64,000 bases of DNA from Alcanivorax sp. GTDB taxonomy: Bacteria > Pseudomonadota > Gammaproteobacteria > Pseudomonadales > Alcanivoracaceae. The stretch lies in the NCBI GenBank assembly GCA_022449455.1, contig JAKUPL010000008.1:62001-126000 (forward strand), written 5' to 3'. Under the pieces are notes generated by a model. The model ran no database searches, was not told the origin of the DNA, and saw only the letters and a program-made list of their open reading frames with translations. Made by a program: the position numbers and the translations under genes. Position 1 is the first letter of the stretch, and each line of letters begins with the position of its first letter. Below are positions 24,861 to 31,623 of the stretch, one piece after another.

Positions 24861-24903
24861 GGGGCCTTGTCCCTCACGGGATGGCAGCTCCCGCACGCGG
24901 TGG
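24861..24903 (-). promoter_or_regulatory. Structured leader of the 24839 gene
   Basis: After TATCCACC the arms CGGGA, TCCCG and GAGGGA follow. TCCCG can pair with the arm before it or with GAGGGA after it. A further GGCCCCG arm lies before the ribosome binding site. Confidence 0.45.
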
Positions 24904-24969
24904 ATAAAAAGCATCGGCGTCACGGGGACGCGTGTCCGCAGACTTGATGCGATACGGACTGGCGGGTTA

Positions 24970-25041
24970 CGCGGGAAGAACCCACGGCAGCCTGGAACCC
25001 ATGGCTGCTGGCATGTGCTGACGAATCAGCGAACATGCGGG
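24970..25041 (-). ncRNA. Three-hairpin RNA element, copy C
   Basis: Minus-strand hairpins: GCTGA-TTCG-TCAGC between CATG motifs (25,010-25,041); stem GCAGCC/GGCTGC (24,987-25,008); and CGTGGG-TTCTT-CCCGCG (24,970-24,986). The last includes a U.G pair possible only on the minus strand. It lies 131 nt upstream of the gene starting at 24839. All three stems differ in sequence from copies A or B while pairing is kept. Confidence 0.65.
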
Positions 25042-25116
25042 CAGCTTCGTCCGGGGGCCGCGCTGCGTCAGTTGGAAAACGACATTCGGCCCAGCCCGGA
25101 TTGATGGGCGCAGAGA

Positions 25117-25140
25117 CAGAAAACCCGCATCGAGTGCGGG
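25117..25140 (-). terminator. Rho-independent terminator after the 25414 gene
   Basis: In minus-strand sense, CCCGCA-CTCGA-TGCGGG is followed by TTTTCTGTC, about 30 bases after the stop codon at 25169. Confidence 0.68.
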
Positions 25141-25168
25141 CTGTCAGGGGGGGCGTGGGTGCGTTGGC

Positions 25169-25414
25169 TCACTCGGTCGTGTCGCCCAGGACATGCTGCT
25201 TCCACAGGGCGAATGCCTCGTCCTGTCCCAGTTCGGCCAGGACCACAATGGGTTGCGCCTGCCGCGCACGCAGCGAAGCGAAATACGCCTTACGGTCGGC
25301 GATGGCCTTGAGATTGATGCCATCGATGAACAGCAGTTTGCCGCCCTTGATGAACAGCACCTTGTTGCCAAGGTCGCGCTCGAACGCGGCTCGTACTTTC
25401 TCCGGTTGTTGCAT
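25169..25414 (-). CDS. Small conserved ICE protein of unknown function
   Basis: This soluble protein of 81 residues starts MQQPEKVRAAFERDLG, followed by KVLFIKGGKLLFIDGINLKAI in outline and a helical C-terminus. The ATG at 25414 is chosen because AGGAAA lies eight bases upstream; the frame is open to 25519 but the added residues lack character. No family is recognised. It ends in a clear terminator, so it closes a transcript. Confidence 0.7.
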   Translation of the reverse strand: MQQPEKVRAAFERDLGNKVLFIKGGKLLFIDGINLKAIADRKAYFASLRARQAQPIVVLAELGQDEAFALWKQHVLGDTTE

Positions 25415-25937
25415 GCGTCGGTTTCCTGTTGCTGTGGCCGGCCGTTGGCTCGGAACGTTGATCGGCGAGATGAAGATGCCGAAGGCTCGCTGACCTTCGG
25501 CTCGGGAGGAAATAACCACCCGTGGGCTGTTGCAGGCCCGGTCGTCGCTAGAACCGTCTGCTCATCAGCAATCACACCCGGCCCATGTCGTGGCTGGGGC
25601 CGGCATCGTCTGGCGCACATCCGCGCACAAAGGGAGCCCGTTTTTGCGCCGGTGGGCACCGGCACCGAATACCGCTGACCACAAAGGGTCTCCGGGTGGC
25701 TCGCGCTGCCTGGTAAGCCATCGGGGGACCCTTCGCAGTGGGCGGGAGAAACACAGACCAGCAGAACACGCGGGAGACGGTTCGCGGAAAAGCTACCTTC
25801 AGGTCCCGCAGCCGGGGACGGCTGGGCGGGACGCGCACACGGACAAGAAGGTGTTGCGCGCTGGGCGACCCGCAGGGGCGTGCGGGACACGGGCCACGCC
25901 TTTGAAACAGGGCGCGGCCCACGGGAAACGGAGTCAG
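25415..25937. other. Non-coding stretch with inverted and direct repeats, upstream of the 25414 gene
   Basis: No convincing gene is seen in these 523 bp. The stretch holds a long inverted repeat (AAGGGTCTCC at 25,684-25,693 against GGGGACCCTT at 25,724-25,733, nine of ten pairs). It also holds a direct repeat CACAAAGGG at 25,626 and 25,680, 54 bp apart, and a GC palindrome (GCCGGTG/CACCGGC) near 25,648-25,665. It lies downstream of topB and may contain a promoter for the accessory block or an oriT-like site; neither is demonstrated. Confidence 0.4.
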
Positions 25938-27950
25938 TCAGGCGCCTTTGCGGCCGCTGCTACGCGAGCGCGAAGCGCCACGCTTGGGCGTACCGGATTC
26001 GACCGGCAGCGTGCCTTTGCAGTCGGGGTAGCGACTGCACGACCAGAATGGGCCGCTCTTGCCGGTGCGCTGGCGCGTCGCTGCGCCGCACTGCGGACAT
26101 GCTGGCCCATGGGGAAGCTTGATGGACAGGGACATGCTGCCGTACTGCGCGATCAACTGCGAAATCCAGGCGGCCTGCTTGCTGAGGAATACGTCCAGGG
26201 TGAGCTGTCCCGCCTCGATCATGTCGAGCGCCTGCTCCCACACTGCCGTCGTGCCGGGGTCTGCAATCGCTGCGGGCACGGCGTCGATCAGCGTGAACGC
26301 CGCATCCGATGCGCGAATGGAGCGCCCCTTCTTCACGATGTAGCCACGGGCGATCAGCACGCTGATGATGTTGGCCCGCGTCGCCTCGGTGCCGATGCCC
26401 GTCGTGTCTTTGAGCTTCTGCTTCAGGCGCGGGTCGGTCACGAAGCGCGCAATGCCCTTCATCGACTTGACCAGTTCGCCCTGGGTGTAGGGCTTGGGCG
26501 GCATCGTCTTGAGCGCCTTGATCTCGACCTCAGCCACCTGGCACGCCAGGCCCCCACGCAGCGGGGGCAGCACCTGGCTGCGTGCCGCGTCGTCGCCGTC
26601 CTCATCCGCTTGCGGTTCGGCCAGCACCAGACGCCAGCCTTTGACGACCACCTGTTTACCGGTGGCCACCAGCATCTGCTGGCCGCAGGAAAACTCAGCC
26701 ACGGTACGGTCGAACTCGTGGTGCGGGAGGAACTGCGCCAGGTAATGCGCCCGGATCAGCCGGTACACCGCCAGTTCCTTCTCGCTCAGAGGAGAGAGGT
26801 TCGCGGGTTCGAGCGTCGGAATGATGCCGTGGTGCGCCGTGACCTTGCCGTCGTTCCATGCACGCGAACGCTGGGAGCGGTCGAGCTGGCTCATGATCGG
26901 GCGCAGCGACGGATCGGTCTTGAGCAGGCTGTCCAGGACGGCGGGCACCTCGGCGAACATGCTTTCGGGCAGATAGCCGGAGTCCGAGCGCGGGTAGGTC
27001 GTGGCCTTGTGCGTCTCGTACAGGGCCTGGGCGATCTGCAATGTCTCCTGCACGTCCAGCCCGAGCTGCTTGGAACAGACCTCCTGCAAGGTGCTCAGGT
27101 CGAACAACAGTGGCGGGCCTTCGCGCACGCGCTCGGTCTCGACCGACACCACCTGGGTGTTGTCCGCGACGCGAATCTGCAGCGCCGCCTGCTGGGCGAC
27201 CGGCTGTTGCAGGCAACGACCGGCGTCGTCGGTGCAGCCGTCGGGCGCAACCCACTGCGCGGAGAAAGCCTGACCCTCTGTGGACAGAGACACGTCGATG
27301 GCCCAGAACGGCGCCGACTTGAAAGCCGCGATTTCGCGGTCGCGATCAACGACCAGCTTCAGGGTCGGGGTCTGGACACGTCCGACCGACAGCACGCCGT
27401 CGTAGCCCGCCTGCCGCCCGAGCAGCGTGAAAAGACGGCTGAGGTTCATGCCCACGAGCCAGTCTGCCCGCGAACGCGCCAGCGCCGAGTAATACATCGG
27501 CAGCGTATCGGACGACGGTCGCAGCTTGCCGAGCGCGGTGCGGATCGACGCATCGTTGAGCGCCGACAGCCACAAGCGCTCGATGGGACCACGGTAGCCG
27601 CACAGGTCGATGATCTCGCGGGCGATCAGCTCGCCCTCGCGGTCGGCATCGGTGGCGATGACGAGATGGGTCGCCTTCGCCAGAAGCGCCTTGACGACCT
27701 TGAATTGCGTGGCGGTCTTGGGTTTGACCTCGACCCGCCACTGCTGGGGAATGATGGGCAACTGCTCCAGTGACCAGCGCTTGAGCGCCGCGTCATAGAC
27801 TTCGGGTGCTGCCGCTTCTACGAGATGGCCGATGCACCAGGTAATCGTGACGCCGGAGCCGCTGAGGCAGCCTTCACCGCGCTGCGTCGCGCCGAGAATC
27901 CGGCCAATATCCTTGCCCTGGGAGGGCTTCTCGCACAAGAACAGCCGCAT
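25938..27950 (-). CDS. topB: DNA topoisomerase III (ICE-encoded TopB/TraE type)
   Basis: This type IA topoisomerase of 670 residues decatenates and relaxes DNA during ICE replication and transfer. The N-terminal TOPRIM domain begins MRLFLCEKPSQGKDIGRILG, with the acidic DADREGE motif (about residue 100). The catalytic tyrosine is in TTYPRSDSGYL (about residue 318). The C-terminal region has a four-cysteine zinc ribbon (CPQCG ... CSRYPDC, about residues 625-650). The length agrees with TopB of this element family. It follows ssb after a 269-bp gap that contains a 23-bp palindrome. Confidence 0.94.
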   Translation of the reverse strand: MRLFLCEKPSQGKDIGRILGATQRGEGCLSGSGVTITWCIGHLVEAAAPEVYDAALKRWSLEQLPIIPQQWRVEVKPKTATQFKVVKALLAKATHLVIATDADREGELIAREIIDLCGYRGPIERLWLSALNDASIRTALGKLRPSSDTLPMYYSALARSRADWLVGMNLSRLFTLLGRQAGYDGVLSVGRVQTPTLKLVVDRDREIAAFKSAPFWAIDVSLSTEGQAFSAQWVAPDGCTDDAGRCLQQPVAQQAALQIRVADNTQVVSVETERVREGPPLLFDLSTLQEVCSKQLGLDVQETLQIAQALYETHKATTYPRSDSGYLPESMFAEVPAVLDSLLKTDPSLRPIMSQLDRSQRSRAWNDGKVTAHHGIIPTLEPANLSPLSEKELAVYRLIRAHYLAQFLPHHEFDRTVAEFSCGQQMLVATGKQVVVKGWRLVLAEPQADEDGDDAARSQVLPPLRGGLACQVAEVEIKALKTMPPKPYTQGELVKSMKGIARFVTDPRLKQKLKDTTGIGTEATRANIISVLIARGYIVKKGRSIRASDAAFTLIDAVPAAIADPGTTAVWEQALDMIEAGQLTLDVFLSKQAAWISQLIAQYGSMSLSIKLPHGPACPQCGAATRQRTGKSGPFWSCSRYPDCKGTLPVESGTPKRGASRSRSSGRKGA

Positions 27951-28154
27951 GTCCGTCCATCCGATTTCCGTGGTTCATTGAGTTGCTGGAATCGAGGATG
28001 CCGAGCACCGCCAAGGGCAGCAGCAAACAAGTCGCGAGCGGTGGCGACCTCTTTCACGGGATGGAATGGCTGGGGTGGAGATGGCGTGCAGCCGGGGGGT
28101 GCGGGCCGGGAGCCGCGATTTTCGGGAGCGCGTGGAAGCCGGTGGACGTTGATG

Positions 28155-28177
28155 GAGCTATCCCCTGGGGATAGCTC
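28155..28177. promoter_or_regulatory. 23-bp palindrome, copy 1 (upstream of topB)
   Basis: This is a perfect inverted repeat of GAGCTATCCCC, one central T, then GGGGATAGCTC. Two further copies lie at 30,177-30,199 and 30,309-30,331. It sits 205 bp before the topB start, between ssb and topB. The size and symmetry suggest an operator or partition-type site for a dimeric protein. Confidence 0.55.
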
Positions 28178-28219
28178 GCGGGTGCATGGAGCGGCGAACA
28201 GTGGCCGGCTCATACCGGG

Positions 28220-28660
28220 TCACTTCCTACGCCGCGGCTCTTTTGGCGCAGCCGGTTCCTGGGCGGCCTGGGACTTTGCCTCCGCATCCTGCGGCTTCGG
28301 GCTGAGGGTCACGGACTCGATGCGAAACGGCAGGATGCCGACGCTGCGCGCGTTGATCTGCCAGGTTTCGCGCGGCTGATCCTCATTGTCCGTCCAGGGT
28401 TCGCGCTCCATGCGTCCGACGACCAGCACGCGCATGCCTTTCTGGTACAGATCCTTCCAGTGTGCGACGTCACGGTGCCAGATTTCCACCGGTGCCCAGA
28501 AACCGCCGCGATCCTCGAAGTCGCCGCCTTTGGTGGGAACGGGGTTGTCGAAGTACACGTTCAGCCGCAGCAAGCGCCGCGGCTCGTCGTTGCCGTTGGG
28601 GAACTCCCGGTACTCGGGCGGTGAGCCAATGTTGCCTTCACCCCAAAAATGCGTGCTCAT
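28220..28660 (-). CDS. ssb: Single-stranded DNA-binding protein (ICE-encoded)
   Basis: This 146-residue protein has an OB-fold core of the SSB type: beginning MSTHFWGEGNIGSPPEYREF, with LRLNVYFDNPVP, WAPVEIWHRDVAHWKDLYQKG and VLVVGRMEREPW. It would coat single-stranded ICE DNA during replication or transfer. The C-terminus is proline/alanine-rich and basic (EPRRRK) and lacks the acidic DDDIPF tip of host SSB, as in several ICE-borne SSBs. It lies between the DUF3158 gene and topB. Confidence 0.87.
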   Translation of the reverse strand: MSTHFWGEGNIGSPPEYREFPNGNDEPRRLLRLNVYFDNPVPTKGGDFEDRGGFWAPVEIWHRDVAHWKDLYQKGMRVLVVGRMEREPWTDNEDQPRETWQINARSVGILPFRIESVTLSPKPQDAEAKSQAAQEPAAPKEPRRRK

Positions 28661-28733
28661 GTTGCAATCTCCATGGTGGTTGAAATACCCGTGCCGCGTC
28701 GGCGTCGGGCGCGTACTGGGGTGTCCGATGCCA

Positions 28734-29261
28734 TCACCGATCACGCACTCCAGGTGGGATGGACTTGAGCCGTCGCAGGTAGGCGTCCTCCGCCTTGGCG
28801 GCCTTGCTGGCGCACTCCTGGGCCTGCCTGCCCAAGGTGTGCAACAGGCTGATCTGCATGTTCAGCGTGATGCGTTGAAGCTCGATCGCGTGCAGCTCGG
28901 CCAGCAGGTTGACCGGCGTGCCGGTGCTCGCCATCAATTCCTGCCACAGGGCTACGCCCATGGCTGAGCGGTCGTGCTTGCGCCAGCGCAAAAACGCCGT
29001 GCCTGCGCCCGTGGTCTGCTGGGCCAACTCCACGGGCAGTAGGTGGAAGGGATGCCCGACTGCCTGTTGCAGCACCTGCCGCTGCGCCATGTCAATCAAC
29101 TCGTCGCGCATGGCGAAACACTGACTGGCCCAGGTCTCAAGATCCCCCTTACCCTTAAAAGGCTTTAAAAGGCCTTTTAGAGAGGCAGCGTGTTCCAGCT
29201 TCATGAAGGCTGCCTGTTGCAGGCCCTGGAAGTAGCGGGGTTCGCGGTTCGGATCGCTCAT
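28734..29261 (-). CDS. DUF3158 family protein
   Basis: This helical soluble protein of 175 residues begins MSDPNREPRYFQGLQQAAF and contains LKGLLKPFKGKGDLETWASQ and LRWRKHDRSAMGVALWQELM. The pattern and its place between the PFL_4669 and ssb genes identify DUF3158, a family confined to ICEs and islands. It overlaps the PFL_4669 gene by four bases. The function is unknown; the neighbours suggest replication or maintenance. Confidence 0.83.
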   Translation of the reverse strand: MSDPNREPRYFQGLQQAAFMKLEHAASLKGLLKPFKGKGDLETWASQCFAMRDELIDMAQRQVLQQAVGHPFHLLPVELAQQTTGAGTAFLRWRKHDRSAMGVALWQELMASTGTPVNLLAELHAIELQRITLNMQISLLHTLGRQAQECASKAAKAEDAYLRRLKSIPPGVRDR

Positions 29262-30058
29262 GCCTGCTCGTCCTCGACCTCGCCGGCGCTGACTTCGGGT
29301 GCTGCGTCAGTGGCGGGCTCGTCGGTGGTGGCCGCGTCGTTGGGGGCAGGCGCTGCAGCAGGACTCTGAGCACGCTGTTGCAGGCCACGGCGCACGATGG
29401 GCGGCGCGAACTTCGAGCGGCGCGTGCCTTCCAGCACGTCCTGGGGCAGTTCGCCGAATTTCTCCAACGCCGCCCGTGCTGCGGCGTTCTTTGACACGAA
29501 ATCGTCGCGCGTGCAGCCCGAATAGCGGTATTGCTGGGCCAGCGAAAACAGGCTGCGCAGTGCATGGGCGCCCTCGTTAAGCCAGCGCTCCAAGGTGCTG
29601 CGGTCGATGAGCGCCGTGTGGTGGGCGAGGATCAGTTTGCGGGCGATGTCGTCGTAGTCGGCCAGCAGATAGACGGCGGCAAAGCCGAGCTGCGCATTGA
29701 CGAACAGCGGCAACTTGACGGGCTGCACGTTAAGGTTCTCGCCCAGGCTGAGTGCCGGCGGCACGCTCGCCAGTGCCTGATCCACCTGCTCGCGCAGCGA
29801 TTGCAGCGTGGTCTTGGTCTGGTCGAGCTTGGCCTCGATGCGCAGCATCCACCAATCCGAGTACGGGTCGTCCTGCTCCGAACCGCGCCGCATCTTGTTC
29901 ATTTGGGCGATGTAGCCGTTCAGGCCGACGATGCCCGGTCGCCCCTCGGCGGCGGCACGGCCATGCCAGATGCGCGAGGCGTGGTGCGTGTGAAGCGTCA
30001 GCGACATCGCGCTGCGCAGGGAGCCGAGATTCAGTTGCAGAGGTTCATTGGTTGCCAT
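29258..30058 (-). CDS. Integrating conjugative element protein, PFL_4669 family
   Basis: This protein of 266 residues begins MATNEPLQLNLGSLRSAMSL and contains the family segments TLHTHHASRIWHGR, GIVGLNGYIAQMNKMRRGSEQDDPYSDWW and LFVNAQLGFAAVYLLADYDDIAR, followed by an alanine-rich acidic tail. Members are markers of this ICE family and sit in the replication/maintenance module. Upstream is a 317-bp gap with two copies of the 23-bp palindrome, so this gene probably heads a regulated transcript that continues through DUF3158, ssb and perhaps topB. Confidence 0.88.
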   Translation of the reverse strand: MATNEPLQLNLGSLRSAMSLTLHTHHASRIWHGRAAAEGRPGIVGLNGYIAQMNKMRRGSEQDDPYSDWWMLRIEAKLDQTKTTLQSLREQVDQALASVPPALSLGENLNVQPVKLPLFVNAQLGFAAVYLLADYDDIARKLILAHHTALIDRSTLERWLNEGAHALRSLFSLAQQYRYSGCTRDDFVSKNAAARAALEKFGELPQDVLEGTRRSKFAPPIVRRGLQQRAQSPAAAPAPNDAATTDEPATDAAPEVSAGEVEDEQA

Positions 30059-30176
30059 GGTGTCCGCTCGTTGTGGGAAAAGGAGCGGTCAGCTTCGGCA
30101 GGAAGCGGAAGGCAGTCAGTCAACAAACCGAAACCAGCCAGACCCCGGTTCAGCGCGTGGTGGCCGCATGCGGCGC

Positions 30177-30199
30177 GAGCTATCCCCAGGGGATAGCTC
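30177..30199. promoter_or_regulatory. 23-bp palindrome, copy 2 (upstream of the PFL_4669 gene)
   Basis: This is GAGCTATCCCC, one base, then GGGGATAGCTC, a perfect palindrome 119 bp before the PFL_4669 start. The identity with copy 1 extends to an ATG before it and CGCG after it when read on the opposite strand. Confidence 0.55.
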
Positions 30200-30308
30200 C
30201 ATGGAGCGCCAACGAACGCTGCACGTCGGGATCAGGACGGGCAACGCCGCTGCTGCGGCAGATGTTCGATGTCAGGTCTGCGACTGCACAGCATCCGCCC
30301 CAACGGTG

Positions 30309-30331
30309 GAACTATCCCCAGGGGATAGCTC
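30309..30331. promoter_or_regulatory. 23-bp palindrome, copy 3 (one mismatch)
   Basis: This is the same palindrome with a single change in one arm (GAACT in place of GAGCT), centred 132 bp from copy 2, and 45 bp after the stop of the replication gene. Confidence 0.5.
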
Positions 30332-30375
30332 TATTGGCATCCATGGGTGTCCACTTCACCGCCTTGCCAGCCTGC

Positions 30376-31620
30376 TCACTTGCTGGCGAGCAGATCTCGA
30401 AGCCGCTCGATGTGCTGCCTGGCGACTTCTGGTGGCACCGGCTTACCCTGCGTTTGGGCCGGCGGTGCGGGTGGTGGCCGTTCGTTTGGTTGAGTGGGTG
30501 CCGGTGGCGGGTCTTTCTTTGCCCAGGCATTGAACTCACCGTGGATGGCCCGCTGGATGATGCCGAACAGATACCCTGCGGGATTGCGGATGCCGTGGTT
30601 GCTACAACGCGCGGCCCATTCGTCCAGCACGTCCTGCCTCAGCGAGGCATCAACCTGCTGCAATGCCACCTTGGCACCCGCCTGCTGTTCCGCCTTCAGT
30701 TGCGCAAAGCGCTTGGGCCATTGCAGATCGCCCAGCGCGCGCGCCTGCGCAGTAGTACGTATTTCATTAATACAACTACTACGTACTGTACGGGCCTGCT
30801 TCGGATTCCGAAGAGAGACGTCTGGCGCGGGTTTCGACCCTGCTTCGGAATCCGTAGAGGGGCGTTCGCCATTCCGAAGAAGGCTCGGAGCCCCTTCTTC
30901 GGAGTCGTGAATGGCGTCTTCCTGTGGATAACTATCGCTGGCCGTGAGGTCCTGCTTGGCGAGACGTTCGGCCATCACCTGCAACCGTGACGGGAGGGTG
31001 CGTCCGGCCAGTAATGGGTCTTCACCGATTTCCTTGAGCGTGTGCAGGCCCACGATCTGCACGGCCTTGGCAGAATGGCCGAGCGCCTGGCTGACGAGTT
31101 GCAGGTAGTCCGGGTCGAGCTGCATGGCCTCGAACGGTGTCAAGGGTTCGTCGTGCAGCACGTACAGATTGCCGAGGATGCGGCCGGTTTTGGGGTCACG
31201 CCGTCGCCGAACCAGGCTCAGCCAGCGAGTCAGGCGCATCAGTGTCAGCGCCCGTGCCACGGTTTCATGCGAGGCCTGGCCTGCGCAGGGCATGGACGCC
31301 AGCCAGGGCCGCAACTGCTCGTAGGTGGGAAATGCGGTTACGCCATCGTCGTTGAGCATCAGCCGGAACACTTGCCAGGCGTTTCGTTCCAGCGGCGTCA
31401 AGCGACGGTCGAGGAACAACTTGCGTGGCACCGTCTCGTGCCGGTTGCCACTGAACAGGAAAGCATCGCCGGAGGTGGGCGTGGGCGACTGTGCCGGTGT
31501 AGACGCAGGTGCGCTGGGGACGGGCTTGGGCACAAGGTCTTTTAGCGCAGCATCGAACAGCTCTGCGAGTGCGATGGGGCCTTGGCGTAGGGCTCGTGGT
31601 GCGGTGTCGTCCACGGCCAT
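30376..31620 (-). CDS. STY4528-family ICE replication protein
   Basis: This 414-residue protein is of the STY4528 pathogenicity-island replication family. The N-terminal part resembles a winged-helix initiator (RLTPLERNAWQVFRLMLNDDG, ALTLMRLTRWLSLVRRRRDPKTGRILGNLYVL). A variable middle and a conserved C-terminal domain (LDEWAARCSNHGIRNPAGYLFGIIQRAIHGEF, about residue 330) follow. The middle codes over a stretch with repeats and a DnaA box (30,752-30,931) that may be the replication origin. It follows the DUF2857 gene after three bases, so the two are co-transcribed. A role in autonomous replication of the excised ICE is inferred. Confidence 0.87.
   Translation of the reverse strand: MAVDDTAPRALRQGPIALAELFDAALKDLVPKPVPSAPASTPAQSPTPTSGDAFLFSGNRHETVPRKLFLDRRLTPLERNAWQVFRLMLNDDGVTAFPTYEQLRPWLASMPCAGQASHETVARALTLMRLTRWLSLVRRRRDPKTGRILGNLYVLHDEPLTPFEAMQLDPDYLQLVSQALGHSAKAVQIVGLHTLKEIGEDPLLAGRTLPSRLQVMAERLAKQDLTASDSYPQEDAIHDSEEGAPSLLRNGERPSTDSEAGSKPAPDVSLRNPKQARTVRSSCINEIRTTAQARALGDLQWPKRFAQLKAEQQAGAKVALQQVDASLRQDVLDEWAARCSNHGIRNPAGYLFGIIQRAIHGEFNAWAKKDPPPAPTQPNERPPPAPPAQTQGKPVPPEVARQHIERLRDLLASK
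30752..30931. other. Candidate replication origin inside the replication gene (AT-rich patch, iteron-like repeats, DnaA box)
   Basis: Within 180 bp of the coding sequence there are: an AT-rich patch (30,752-30,790) with an AGTACGTA inverted repeat; four copies of a CTTCGGA-type repeat, centred at 30,806 (perfect CTTCGGA-T-TCCGAAG), 30,850, 30,872 and 30,904; and TGTGGATAA at 30,923-30,931, a perfect DnaA box on the minus strand (TTATCCACA). Centre spacings of 44, 22 and 32 bp are near whole helical turns. The repeats are read in two different frames of the protein, so the DNA pattern is not explained by protein repeats. Confidence 0.5.
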
Positions 31621-31623
31621 GAC

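Noticed and set aside
16400..25100. The repeated intergenic hairpins as a CRISPR array or a transposable repeat
   Set aside because: Arm sequences differ between copies, spacing is set by genes and no constant repeat with unique spacers is present.
25530..27773. A 747-codon plus-strand frame opposite topB
   Set aside because: It is antisense to a full-length topoisomerase III and has no motifs; GC bias keeps the frame open.
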